Part shown: piece after piece, positions 46,557 through 55,347 of the stretch
Layout of the letters: each line of letters begins with the position of its first letter
How positions within the stretch are numbered: position 1 is the stretch's first letter
DNA from: JAXHMM01 sp964528445
GTDB taxonomy: Bacteria; Bacteroidota; Rhodothermia; Balneolales; Balneolaceae
Assembly: GCA_964528445.1 (NCBI GenBank)
Contig: CAZGSL010000003.1
Location: forward strand, 1 to 64,000
Reading direction: 5' to 3'
DNA: 64,000 nucleotides
Position numbers and translations under genes: made by a program
The notes under the pieces: generated by a model
The model's database searches: none
The model's input: the letters and a program-made list of their open reading frames with translations, nothing else
Told to the model about the DNA's origin: nothing

Positions 46557-46575
46557 AAAAGGGAAGAGATTCGGG

Positions 46576-47640
46576 TCAGTTGCCGGTCCGGAAGACGTAG
46601 TAGTTGTTGATGCTCCATCGGATCTGGTTGATCGTGATTTTTACGATCGTCGCGAGGGGGATGGCGATCAGCATCCCCAGGATGCCGGCGACTTCGGCGC
46701 CGATCATGATGATGAAAAGGATCGCCACCGGGTGCATGTCCGCCGACCGGGAGAAGAGGAGGGGCTGAAACACCACGTTGTCCAGTATCTGGACGACCAG
46801 GATGGCCAGCACGCAGGGCAGGACCAGGGAGAAATCCCCCACTTCGATAATGGAGACGACGATCGAGAGAATGTACCCGATGAGCGGCCCGAAATAGGGG
46901 ATGGTGTTGGCCAGGCCCACCGCGATGCCGACCGACAGGGAGTTGTTGAGTCCGGCGAACGTGAGTCCCACGAACGAGGTGAGGGCGACCAGCACGCTCT
47001 GCAGCAGCACGGTGCGGAAATAGACGCCGAGCCGGGTTTCGATCTTGTCGACCAGGCTCAGCGTGGTTTCAAAGTATTTGTTCGGCACCAGCGAGAGGAT
47101 GTCTCTCCGTATGCGGGCCCCGTCCTTGAGGAAGAAAAATGTGGCGAAGGGGATGATCAGGAAGGCGGCGAACAGGTTGGTGAAGATGCCGATCAGGTTG
47201 CTGACCGCCGAGGGGATCTCCCCGACGTCGAAAAGGCCCTTCATGAACTCGGTCAGGTTGTTGCTGAGGTAGTTCTCCGGGATGAACCCAAAGGACTCCA
47301 CCAGCCGCCCCTCCACCTGGGTCGCGATGCTCTGGAGGTTGCGTATGTTCAGCTGGGCGGCCAGCTCCACCATCTGGTTGACGATGACCGGGAGAATGTT
47401 GGTGGAAATCCAGATGAGGATGAGTATGACCCCGCTCAGGGTCATGATGATGGCCACGGTGCGGTTCATGCCGGCCGACTGTATCCGGTTCACCATGGGA
47501 TCCAGGATGTAGCTCAGGATCATGGCGATGACGGCGTAGCCCACCAGCGCGCCGAAATGGTAGAGCACCAGGCCGAGCGCCACGATGCCGGCCGCTCCCA
47601 GCACCGACTTGACGACCTTTTCAAGGGTAATGTTGTTCAT
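46576..47640 (-). CDS. AI-2E family permease
   Basis: A 354-residue membrane protein of the AI-2E (PerM/YdiK) superfamily with about eight helices. Segments LGLVLYHFGALVGYAVIAMILSY-like at the N-terminus, YFGPLIGYILS and NVVFQPLLFSR are typical. Members have been linked to autoinducer-2 export or sodium/proton antiport, so the substrate cannot be told from sequence. It overlaps recX by 4 bp and precedes purN, likely as part of one transcript. Confidence 0.88.
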   Translation of the reverse strand: MNNITLEKVVKSVLGAAGIVALGLVLYHFGALVGYAVIAMILSYILDPMVNRIQSAGMNRTVAIIMTLSGVILILIWISTNILPVIVNQMVELAAQLNIRNLQSIATQVEGRLVESFGFIPENYLSNNLTEFMKGLFDVGEIPSAVSNLIGIFTNLFAAFLIIPFATFFFLKDGARIRRDILSLVPNKYFETTLSLVDKIETRLGVYFRTVLLQSVLVALTSFVGLTFAGLNNSLSVGIAVGLANTIPYFGPLIGYILSIVVSIIEVGDFSLVLPCVLAILVVQILDNVVFQPLLFSRSADMHPVAILFIIMIGAEVAGILGMLIAIPLATIVKITINQIRWSINNYYVFRTGN

Positions 47641-48305
47641 TCCGATACCGCTTTCGTCAGCCTCTCCAGGCAGGGGTAGATCGAACCGGGTTTGAAGCCT
47701 TTGCGGGCAAGATAATCAAATATTTTTTTCTTCCGCTTCCGGAGGTCTTCTTCCCGTAAGAAGTGCCTTTTTCGTTTTAAAACCAAATCACGGAGGGTCT
47801 CCTCCAGCTCCTTTTCCCCGAAAACTCCCTCGATGGCACCGTCTATGTCGCGGCGGGAGATCCCTTTCCGGTAGAGGTGGGACCGTATTTTGGCGGGCCC
47901 CCAGCGGTTCCGCCGGAACTTCTCCTCCGTAAACGTTTCGGCGAACGCCCGATCGTCAATGTAGCCCTCCTCCTCCAGCTCGTTCAGCACCGGGTCGATG
48001 TACGCACCGTTGAGATCTTTTCGGCCGGCTTTCTCCTCCAGTTCCCGGCGGGAGTGGTCACGGCGGGCGAGAAGCTTGAGCATGTACCTCCGGACGGCGC
48101 CGCGCCCCTCGGCCTGCTGAAGCCGGCGAAACAGGTCGGGCGTCATCCGGTCCCCTTCCGCCAGGCCGAACTCCAGGAGGGTCTCCCTCGAGACGCCCAG
48201 CAGGAACTCCCCCTCCACATAGAGGGAGAAACGAGTCTCGATTTTCTGCTGGGTGCGGATGGCGGTTATCTCTCCAGGCAGGTCGTCTTCGGCGGATCCG
48301 GACAA
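47637..48305 (-). CDS. recX: RecX regulatory protein
   Basis: A 222-residue RecX, which caps or modulates RecA filaments. Three helical repeats can be seen (RYMLKLLARRDHSRRELEEKAG, VLNELEEEGYIDDRAFAET and KIRSHLYRKGISRRDIDGAI). It begins 5 bp after recA, the common arrangement, and overlaps the AI-2E gene by 4 bp. An N-terminal extension (about 50 residues) with a beta-rich pattern is usual in Bacteroidota-type RecX. Confidence 0.92.
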   Translation of the reverse strand: MSGSAEDDLPGEITAIRTQQKIETRFSLYVEGEFLLGVSRETLLEFGLAEGDRMTPDLFRRLQQAEGRGAVRRYMLKLLARRDHSRRELEEKAGRKDLNGAYIDPVLNELEEEGYIDDRAFAETFTEEKFRRNRWGPAKIRSHLYRKGISRRDIDGAIEGVFGEKELEETLRDLVLKRKRHFLREEDLRKRKKKIFDYLARKGFKPGSIYPCLERLTKAVSE

Positions 48306-48310
48306 GGCGG

Positions 48311-49393
48311 CTACCCGTTCTCTTCTTCGGAGTCGGTCTCCTCGCCGCTATCGTCCTCCCCGGACTGCTCTCCGTTTTCTTCGTCTTCCCCGCTTTCGTC
48401 GGCGGGCTCCAGTTCGTTCCGTACCTGTTTCTCGATCTTCTCGGCGATCTCGGGATCGGATTCCAGGAATTCGATGGCGTTGTCGGTGCCCTGGCCGATC
48501 GGTTCGCCGTCGTAGCGATACCAGCTTCCGCGTTTCTGTATGATGTCGAACTCCACCGCAAGGTCCAGGACCTCGGCCAGCTTCGAGATACCCTTGCCGT
48601 AGATGATGTTGAACTCCACCACCTTGAAGGGCGGGGCCACCTTGTTCTTGACGATCTTGACCTTGGTCCGGTTGCCGACCACGTCGTCTCCCTGCTTGAG
48701 GGAGCCGATCCGGCGGATATCGATGCGGACGGAGGAGTAGAATTTAAGGGCGCGTCCCCCGCTGGTGGTTTCGGGATTGCCGAACATGACCCCGATTTTT
48801 TCGCGTATCTGGTTGATAAAGATGCAGGCGGTGCGCGTCTTGCTCACGATGCCGGTGATCTTCCGCAGCGCCTGGGACATCAGTCGGGCCTGCAGGCCCA
48901 CGTGGGAATCGCCCATCTCGCCCTCCAGTTCGGCGCGGGGGACCAGCGCGGCGACGGAGTCGATCGCCACCACGTCGAGTGCGGCCGACCGGATCAGGGT
49001 TTCCATGATCTCCAGGGCCTGTTCCCCGCTGTCCGGCTGGGAGACCAGCAGTTCGTCGGTGTTGATGCCCAGGTTTTTGGCGTACTTGGGATCGAAGGCG
49101 TGCTCGGCGTCGATGAAGGCGGCGTAGCCTCCCGCTTTCTGGGCCTCGGCGATTATATGTAGCGCGAGGGTGGTTTTCCCGCTGGCCTCAGGGCCGTAGA
49201 TCTCAGTGACGCGCCCTCTCGGGATGCCCCCGACGCCCAGCGCGTAGTCCACCATGATGGAACCGGTGGAGATGGCCTCCACGTTGCGGCTCGCCTCGTC
49301 ACCCAGGCGCATGATGGTGCCTTTGCCGTGCTGTTTTTCAATTTGCCCGATGGCCATCTCCAGGGCTTTTTCCCGATCCTTGTTCTCAGACAT
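48311..49393 (-). CDS. recA: RecA recombinase
   Basis: A 360-residue RecA with Walker A GPEASGKT (67-74), the strand-exchange loops (RLMSQALRKITGIV and GNPETTSGGRALKFYSS) and an unusually long acidic tail of about 40 residues made of Glu, Asp, Ser and Gly. It mediates homologous recombination and, in SOS-proficient bacteria, LexA cleavage. A perfect inverted repeat at 49455-49478 lies 62-85 bp upstream and may be its operator. recX follows. Confidence 0.98.
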   Translation of the reverse strand: MSENKDREKALEMAIGQIEKQHGKGTIMRLGDEASRNVEAISTGSIMVDYALGVGGIPRGRVTEIYGPEASGKTTLALHIIAEAQKAGGYAAFIDAEHAFDPKYAKNLGINTDELLVSQPDSGEQALEIMETLIRSAALDVVAIDSVAALVPRAELEGEMGDSHVGLQARLMSQALRKITGIVSKTRTACIFINQIREKIGVMFGNPETTSGGRALKFYSSVRIDIRRIGSLKQGDDVVGNRTKVKIVKNKVAPPFKVVEFNIIYGKGISKLAEVLDLAVEFDIIQKRGSWYRYDGEPIGQGTDNAIEFLESDPEIAEKIEKQVRNELEPADESGEDEENGEQSGEDDSGEETDSEEENG

Positions 49394-49454
49394 AATCGCT
49401 TGGTTGGTTATTGGACTTGCTGTTAGATTCCGCGCTCCCGAAAAATGCGGCCCG

Positions 49455-49478
49455 CGGGTGACAACGTGCCGTCACCCG
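49455..49478. promoter_or_regulatory. Perfect inverted repeat upstream of recA, candidate SOS operator
   Basis: CGGGTGAC (49455-49462) and GTCACCCG (49471-49478) are exact complements with an 8-base spacer. The half-site spacing equals that of proteobacterial LexA boxes (CTG-N10-CAG type), though the sequence differs. The alternative is a hairpin in the recA leader: further complementary pairs at 49510-49521 and 49527-49541 make a structured leader possible. Confidence 0.4.
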
Positions 49479-49635
49479 TTTTCCGGGCGGACCGTGAAGC
49501 GGATTTCGGCCGGAAAGCCGGATCTTCCTGCCTCGGGCAGGCTGACAATATAAACAAATTATGTGCTCCACATCAGCCCGTTCCCGGAGCTTCGTCCCCG
49601 CCAAAAGCACCCGGAGCCGGGCATGCGGCGGCGGA

Positions 49636-49653
49636 CGCCCCGCCGGAGGGGCG
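49636..49653 (-). terminator. Stem-loop downstream of the kynureninase-like gene
   Basis: CGCCCC (49636-49641) and GGGGCG (49648-49653) pair around six bases, about 30 bp past the stop of the minus-strand gene at 49684. A second short hairpin (49610-49621) is followed on the minus strand by a CTTTT stretch. Together they plausibly end this transcript before recA. Confidence 0.3.
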
Positions 49654-49683
49654 CAGGGATATGACCTCCCGCCGGGGAGATCC

Positions 49684-50886
49684 TTACAGGGGCCATTCCT
49701 CCTCGCGGACCACCTCCGCCAGGCGGTCCACCGCCTCCCTTATCTGTCCGCTGCCCGTGTAGGGGGCGGGCCCCATCCTCAGGATTTCCCCGCGGGCGTC
49801 GGTGTAGACGCCCCGCTCCAGCAGTTTCTCCCGGATGGTGCGGGCGTGGGGCGATTGCAGGGCCAGGAAGCCCCCGGTGCGGTCCGGCGGAAGCTCGTGC
49901 CGCAGGCGAATGCGCTCCGGGGGGAGGTCGGCCGAGAGGAACGTCTCCCGAAGCAGGGAGACCTGCGCCCGGTACTGCCTCCGGAGCCTCTCCGGCGTCA
50001 GCCGGTGCCGGCGGAAAAATTCCACCACTTTCGCGGCCCGGAATTGCGAGGAGGGGTCGTAGGTGCCGCTGGCGAACCGCCTCTCGCCCGGGTCGAAGGT
50101 CACAGCCTCCTCCCGGGGACGGTCCAGGCTGTCGAACGAGGCGAACCAGCCGGTGATCGCCGGCCTCAGCCCGCACCCGGCCGGGTAGCGCAGGAAGCAG
50201 TTGCCCTCCCCCCACTGGAGGTATTTGTAGCCCCCTATCAGCAGGTAGCAGTCCTCCAGGCCCGCCTCGTGAAGCGAGAGGGGAACCACGTTGGTGCCGT
50301 GGTAGTCGTCGATCAGCAGGGGCACGCCGCGGCTGCGGGCCGCCTCGGCGATCTCGGGGAGGCGGCGGTTGACGATCCCGCTCCGGTAGTAGACCCTCGA
50401 GAGCATGACCGCGGCGGCAGGCTCCTCCAGCAGGGCGTCGATATCCTCCGCGATGGTATCGGAATAGGCATCCACCTTTTGGATCTCCAGCCCCTCCTCC
50501 TCCAGGCGCTTCAGCTGGCGGCGCATGGAGTGGAACTCCCCGTCGGTGGTGATAACGCGCGGTTTGTCCGCCAGGTCGAAGCTGGAGAGCCAGGAGACCA
50601 GCAGCATGTGGGTATTCATCCCCAGGCAGTAGCGTCCATCGGGATCGTCGTAGAAGTCGCGGAGGTAGCCGCGCAGCACCTCGGTCTTTTCGAAGGCGGT
50701 TTCCCATTTGGTATCCACCTCCCCCGCGGCGGTCTGCCACGCCTCCTTCAGTCCCTCAAAGGCTACGTCGGGCCAGGCCTGGTGAGAGTGGCCGGTAAAC
50801 AGCAGTCGTTCGGAGACGTTGAAGCGTGAGTAGTGGGGAGCCAGGCGTCCGGCGAGTGCGTCGATATCCTTCATGGCGTCATTCAT
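49684..50886 (-). CDS. Kynureninase-like PLP-dependent enzyme (aminotransferase class V fold)
   Basis: A 400-residue fold-type I PLP enzyme. The Schiff-base lysine is probably Lys221 in IGGYKYLQWGEGN, and the PLP-contacting acidic/histidine motif is LLIDDYHGTNV (around 191-201), an arrangement close to kynureninase. MNTHMLLVSWLSSF and a C-terminal small domain (ARTIREKLLERGVYTDARGEILRMGPAPY) fit. No other kynurenine-pathway gene is seen and NAD can be made by NadE from nicotinate, so the substrate may differ from kynurenine. Start at either of two nearby ATGs (50886 or 50874). Confidence 0.8.
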   Translation of the reverse strand: MNDAMKDIDALAGRLAPHYSRFNVSERLLFTGHSHQAWPDVAFEGLKEAWQTAAGEVDTKWETAFEKTEVLRGYLRDFYDDPDGRYCLGMNTHMLLVSWLSSFDLADKPRVITTDGEFHSMRRQLKRLEEEGLEIQKVDAYSDTIAEDIDALLEEPAAAVMLSRVYYRSGIVNRRLPEIAEAARSRGVPLLIDDYHGTNVVPLSLHEAGLEDCYLLIGGYKYLQWGEGNCFLRYPAGCGLRPAITGWFASFDSLDRPREEAVTFDPGERRFASGTYDPSSQFRAAKVVEFFRRHRLTPERLRRQYRAQVSLLRETFLSADLPPERIRLRHELPPDRTGGFLALQSPHARTIREKLLERGVYTDARGEILRMGPAPYTGSGQIREAVDRLAEVVREEEWPL

Positions 50887-51065
50887 GACGGTGCGATCGG
50901 GTTAGGAATTCGTTCTGTCGAAACGAAAATAACATTCCCGGCCCGTTCCTCATAACCCCGGGCGGGGGACCTTCGCGCGCGTTTCCCTTCCTTACATCTT
51001 CTCCCGAAAATTGGTTAGATTGGCTCCGTCATTTCAGAGACAACCACCCAACAGGGGACCGAAAC

Positions 51066-51947
51066 ATGCCGGGAATGCAGCTAATTGCCGACAGTGGGGC
51101 TACCAAGACGGCGTGGCGCCTTATCGGAGAGGGAACGGGGAAATCCCTGGTCACGGAGGGACTCAATCCCTATTACCACTCCCCCGGCAATATTCGCAAT
51201 ATCGTAAAGGAGGGGATCCTTCCCGAGACCGGGGAAGCGGGGATCGAGGCCGTCCGGTTCTACGGGGCCGGCTGCGACGGCCCCCGGAAGAGGGAGCAGG
51301 TGGCCGAGGCGCTGGCCCCGCTCTTCCCCCGCGCCGATATCCGCGTCCACCACGACCTGCTGGGCGCCGCACGCGCCTGCTTCCTGCGGGAGGAGGGCCT
51401 GGCCTGCATTATCGGGACCGGCTCCAATACCTGCTACTACGACGGGGAGAAAATCGCCGAGCATATTCCCTCCCTGGCCTTCGTCCTGGGCGACGAGGGA
51501 TCGGCCGGCTGGTTCGGCAAGCGGCTGATCAACGACTACTTCCGCCGCGAGGTGCCGGAGCCGCTCCGGAGCGCCCTGGAGGAGGGATACAACATGGACC
51601 TGGATCACATCACCCGCGGCACCTACGAGGGAACGCAGCCGAGCCGGTTCGTGGCGTCGTATGCCGCGTTCCTGGGGGATCACCGGGAGCACCCCTACGT
51701 GGGGGAGATGCTGCGGGAGGGTTTTGAGCGGCTGGCCGACCGCGTGCTTCTCAAGTATCGCGATGCGAAGCGTCACGAAGTGCGGTTTGTGGGGGCGGTC
51801 GCCTGGTCGTACAGGGAGCTGATTTCCCATATTCTGCAAGAACGGGATATGCGGGCCGGACTCTTTCTGAAGGATCCCATGGATCGCCTGGTGGAATATC
51901 ACGGGGGACCCGCCGCCGAAACAGCCGAAACAAGGCAAACCGAATAA
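51066..51947 (+). CDS. BadF/BadG-type N-acetylglucosamine kinase
   Basis: A 293-residue ASKHA-fold kinase. The phosphate-1 motif is ADSGATKTAWRL, the adenosine side shows ACIIGTGSNTCYYDG, and GDEGSAGWFGKRLIND is typical of the Bacteroidota GlcNAc kinase group. It would phosphorylate N-acetylglucosamine (or a related amino sugar) released from wall turnover or uptake. AGGGGA about seven bases before the ATG supports the start. tatD follows after 3 bp. Confidence 0.87.
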   Translation: MPGMQLIADSGATKTAWRLIGEGTGKSLVTEGLNPYYHSPGNIRNIVKEGILPETGEAGIEAVRFYGAGCDGPRKREQVAEALAPLFPRADIRVHHDLLGAARACFLREEGLACIIGTGSNTCYYDGEKIAEHIPSLAFVLGDEGSAGWFGKRLINDYFRREVPEPLRSALEEGYNMDLDHITRGTYEGTQPSRFVASYAAFLGDHREHPYVGEMLREGFERLADRVLLKYRDAKRHEVRFVGAVAWSYRELISHILQERDMRAGLFLKDPMDRLVEYHGGPAAETAETRQTE

Positions 51948-51950
51948 ACC

Positions 51951-52730
51951 ATGCTTGTCGATACCCACTGCCATATCTACGCGGAAGCGTTCGACGAAGA
52001 TCGCCCGTCGGTCCTCGACCGCGCGGCCGAAGCCGGCGTCGGGCATATCTTCATGCCGGCGATCTCCTTCGACTCCCTGGAGAAGATGGACCGCCTGGAG
52101 CATTCCCGCATCCGCTTTCACAAAATGGCCGGGATTCACCCGACCGAAATCAACCGGGGGGCGTCGGCTTCGCCCGGGGAGCTGGCGGAGTGGTGCGGAA
52201 GGGAGGAGTTCGTGGGGGTGGGGGAGACCGGGCTGGACTACCACTGGAGCACGGAGCACAAGGATCAGCAGAATGCCAGCCTCCGCCTGCACTGCGAGGT
52301 GGCCCGGGAGGTGGGAAAGCCGATCGTCCTGCATAACCGGGAGAGCACCGGTGACCTGCTGGATATCATCGAGGAGCAGCAGGATGGCTCCCTGGAGGGG
52401 ATATGGCACTGTTTCAACGGAAGCGCGGAGGAGGGGAGACGGGCGATCGACCTGGGGCTCCACCTGGGCATAGGGGGCGTGCTGACTTTCAAAAACGCCG
52501 GCGTGGACCGGGCGGCGAGCCGGCTGCCGGCGGACCGGATGGTGCTGGAGACCGATGCCCCCTATCTTTCTCCCGAACCCCAGCGGGGCTCCCGCAACGA
52601 GCCCGCCTACGTCCGCCACACGGCCCGGCGGCTCGCGGAGGTGCTGGAGATGGATTTCGATGAGCTCGCGCGGCAAACCACCGCCACGGCGCTGGAGCTG
52701 TTCGGGGTGGACGAAGGGGTGGATCCCTAG
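51951..52730 (+). CDS. TatD family metal-dependent hydrolase
   Basis: A 259-residue TatD-type TIM-barrel deoxyribonuclease-like hydrolase. Metal and active-site motifs are LVDTHCHIYAEAF, VGVGETGLDYHW, VLHNRESTGDLL, GIWHCFNGSAEEG and LETDAPYLSPEPQRG. Family members act as 3'-5' DNA exonucleases or on D-aminoacyl-tRNA. Almost abuts the preceding kinase gene and is convergent with pdxB (6 bp). Confidence 0.93.
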   Translation: MLVDTHCHIYAEAFDEDRPSVLDRAAEAGVGHIFMPAISFDSLEKMDRLEHSRIRFHKMAGIHPTEINRGASASPGELAEWCGREEFVGVGETGLDYHWSTEHKDQQNASLRLHCEVAREVGKPIVLHNRESTGDLLDIIEEQQDGSLEGIWHCFNGSAEEGRRAIDLGLHLGIGGVLTFKNAGVDRAASRLPADRMVLETDAPYLSPEPQRGSRNEPAYVRHTARRLAEVLEMDFDELARQTTATALELFGVDEGVDP

Positions 52731-52736
52731 GAGGGG

Positions 52737-53864
52737 TTACAACCTATCAACCCCCAGCTTTTCCAGGAGGGGAAATTTCCGGTGCAGCTCCTCCGGCGCG
52801 GACCGGGTGTGGAACTCGTCGCGGAGGGGAAACGTGGCCCTGAGGCGGTTGAACTTCTCTCCCTTCTGTTCCGGCTCCAGTCCCAGCAGGGCGTGAAGCT
52901 CCGCCTCGTAACGCCGCGCGGGATGGAGCTTGTTCAGCAGTTCCGCCAGGGAGACCGAGGGGTCGGCTTCCAGGGGTATCGGCTTCTCCGCGACCCCCGC
53001 TTCCCCGGCAGCGGACAGCCCGAAGTGTCCGCAGAGGGCCCGGGCAACCATCCGGCTGGCTTTCCGCTTGGCCTGGCGCGAGTAGCCGGCAATGTGGGGC
53101 GTGGCCAGGAAGGCCGATTCGGCCGACCGGTCGTGGAAGGCGGGCTCTCCCTCCCAGACATCCAGGATGTAGTCGCGTCCGATCTCGCGCCCCGCGTACT
53201 CCCGGACCGCCTCCTCATCGACCACCCCGCCCCGGGAGGTGTTGACGATCAGCCGGGCCCGGCACTTCCGAAGGGCTTCCCGATCCAGCCACCGGCGCGT
53301 CGGCCAGGATCCCTTTTCGGTGAAGGGGACGTGAAAGGTGAGCACGTCGCATTTGAGCACCTCGTCCGCCGTGCAGCTTTCAAAACTCTCCTCCCGCCGG
53401 GCCCGCGGAGGGTCGTTCAGCCGCAGGCGGGTGGTTCCGCACTTCTCCAGGAGCCGCTTTACGGCCCCGCCGGCGTGGCCGGCCCCCACGATTCCAATCT
53501 GGAGTTCTCCGGGTTCCTCACCGCGCTCCCCGCACCAGAGCAGCAGTCCGGTGAGCACGTACTCGGCGACCGAACGGGCGTTGCAGCCGGCGGCGTCCGC
53601 GAAGGCGATGCCCCGGCGGCCGAGCTCCTCCAGGTCCACATGGTCGGTCCCCGAGGAGGCGGTCCCCACGAACTCCAGGCGTCCGCTGAACCGGTCCAGG
53701 GTCCGGCGGCCGACCGGGATGACGGTGCGGGTGAGGAAGGCGTCGTAATCCAGCGCGCCGGCGGGCAGGCCGTCCCGGGGATCGAAGCGATGCAGTTCGA
53801 CCTCCGCCGCAGGCAGCATATCCTCCAGTTCGAAGAGGAATTTGTCGGCCAGGACTTTTATCAT
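52737..53864 (-). CDS. pdxB: 4-phosphoerythronate dehydrogenase
   Basis: A 375-residue D-2-hydroxyacid dehydrogenase of the PdxB type, the second step of the DXP-dependent pyridoxal phosphate route. Blocks are VGTASSGTDHVDL, GCNARSVAEYVLTGLLLW, the Rossmann motif GIVGAGHAGGAV, VNTSRGGVVDEEA (catalytic Arg), LDVWEGEPAF and ATPHIAGYSRQAK (catalytic His). The C-terminal PdxB dimerisation domain is present. It is divergent from the nucleoside phosphorylase with only 35 bp between starts, so their promoters must overlap. Confidence 0.93.
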   Translation of the reverse strand: MIKVLADKFLFELEDMLPAAEVELHRFDPRDGLPAGALDYDAFLTRTVIPVGRRTLDRFSGRLEFVGTASSGTDHVDLEELGRRGIAFADAAGCNARSVAEYVLTGLLLWCGERGEEPGELQIGIVGAGHAGGAVKRLLEKCGTTRLRLNDPPRARREESFESCTADEVLKCDVLTFHVPFTEKGSWPTRRWLDREALRKCRARLIVNTSRGGVVDEEAVREYAGREIGRDYILDVWEGEPAFHDRSAESAFLATPHIAGYSRQAKRKASRMVARALCGHFGLSAAGEAGVAEKPIPLEADPSVSLAELLNKLHPARRYEAELHALLGLEPEQKGEKFNRLRATFPLRDEFHTRSAPEELHRKFPLLEKLGVDRL

Positions 53865-53899
53865 AGAGCCTCTGTATTTGTAAAAAAAAACAATCCGGT

Positions 53900-55255
53900 A
53901 TGACCGACAATTTCAATCCTGTATCGATCATTCGCAAGAAAAGAGACGGAGAGGAGCTGGAGGAGGGGGAGATCCGGTACCTGGTCGAATCGTATACGGC
54001 CGACCGCCTGCCGGACTACCAGATGAGCGCGTTCCTGATGGCCGCCTGGTTCGGGGGACTGAGCGGGCGGGAGTCGTCGGTGCTGACCGACGCCATGCTG
54101 CATTCGGGGAGGATCGTGGACCTTGACGGGGTGCCGGGTACCAAGGTGGACAAACACTCCACGGGCGGGGTGGGGGATAAAATATCGCTCGTCCTGGCTC
54201 CCGTGGTCGCCTCCTGCGGGGTGCCCGTGCCGATGATTTCGGGCAGGGGACTGGGCCATACCGGGGGGACGCTCGACAAGCTTGAGTCGATTACCGGTTT
54301 CGACGTCGATATCTCCCTCGAGCGCTACCGCGAGATCCTCGGCCGCCACCGGATGGTGATGTGCGGGCAGACCGAAGAGATCGCGCCCGCCGACAAGCGC
54401 CTCTACGCGCTGAGGGACGTCACCGCCACGGTCGAGTTCATCCCCTACATCGCCAGCAGCATCATGAGCAAGAAGCTGGCGGAGGGGATCGACGGACTGG
54501 TGCTGGACGTGAAGTTCGGAAGCGGGGCCTTCATGAAGAAGCGGGAGGAGGCGGTCGAGCTGGCGGAAACCATGGTGCGGATCGGCGGACATTTCGACGT
54601 GGAGACGGTGGCGTGGCTGACGAGCATGGAACAGCCCCTCGGACGGAAGATCGGAAACTGGCTGGAGGTGGAGGAGGCGGCCGACTGCCTGCGGGGCGGG
54701 GGACCCGATGACGTGCTCGAGGTAACCCACACGCTGGCGGGCACCATGCTGCAGCTGGGCGGGGAGGCCGGGTCGCTGGAGGAGGGGATGGAGAAAAGCC
54801 GGGAGGCGGTGAGCAGCGGACGGGCCTGGGAGACCTTCCTGGGACTGGTGGAGGAGCAGGGGGGCGACGCGGAGCTGCTCCGGAACCCCGAAACGTATCC
54901 CGGGGCGGAGCACGCCTTCGAGGTGACCTCCTCTGCCGAAGGGTATCTCGAAAAGATGGACGCCTATGAGATCGGAATGGCGTCGGTGGAACTGGGGGCC
55001 GGGCGGCGCAGGAAGGAGGATGCAGTGGATCCCCGCGCCGGAATTGTACTTGAAAAGAAAATTGGGGATACTGTCAGGAAGGGTGAAACAATAGCGGTGG
55101 GTTTTACGAACAATAAGCAGGCCGTGGAAGGGGTTAATCGCATGTTGAGTCAGGCTTTTTCCATCGGCGATTCGCCCCCGGAGCCACTTCGGCTGATCTC
55201 CGGCAGGGTGGATAAAACGGGCATGAGAGAGTCGGCGGAGAAAGACGATAAATAG
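53900..55255 (+). CDS. Pyrimidine-nucleoside / thymidine phosphorylase
   Basis: A 451-residue enzyme of the NP-II family that splits thymidine, uridine or deoxyuridine with phosphate. The signature KHSTGGVGDKISLVLAPV and SGRGLGHTGGTLDKLES are complete. The sequence resembles the Gram-positive-type broad pyrimidine-nucleoside phosphorylase (pdp) as much as DeoA, so substrate range is left open. N-terminal helical domain SIIRKKRDGEELEEGEI. Divergent from pdxB. Confidence 0.93.
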   Translation: MTDNFNPVSIIRKKRDGEELEEGEIRYLVESYTADRLPDYQMSAFLMAAWFGGLSGRESSVLTDAMLHSGRIVDLDGVPGTKVDKHSTGGVGDKISLVLAPVVASCGVPVPMISGRGLGHTGGTLDKLESITGFDVDISLERYREILGRHRMVMCGQTEEIAPADKRLYALRDVTATVEFIPYIASSIMSKKLAEGIDGLVLDVKFGSGAFMKKREEAVELAETMVRIGGHFDVETVAWLTSMEQPLGRKIGNWLEVEEAADCLRGGGPDDVLEVTHTLAGTMLQLGGEAGSLEEGMEKSREAVSSGRAWETFLGLVEEQGGDAELLRNPETYPGAEHAFEVTSSAEGYLEKMDAYEIGMASVELGAGRRRKEDAVDPRAGIVLEKKIGDTVRKGETIAVGFTNNKQAVEGVNRMLSQAFSIGDSPPEPLRLISGRVDKTGMRESAEKDDK

Positions 55256-55347
55256 TTGCAATAAAGCCATTTATAACCAAATTTACGCCACTGATATCCT
55301 TTTTTAGCTAAGAGGGCACGGGCAAATTCAAATAAAGGGTTAAAACT

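Noticed and set aside
49559..50740. A 393-codon minus-strand frame overlapping the kynureninase-like gene
   Set aside because: Glycine-, arginine- and proline-rich out-of-frame translation; the frame 49684-50886 contains the PLP motifs.
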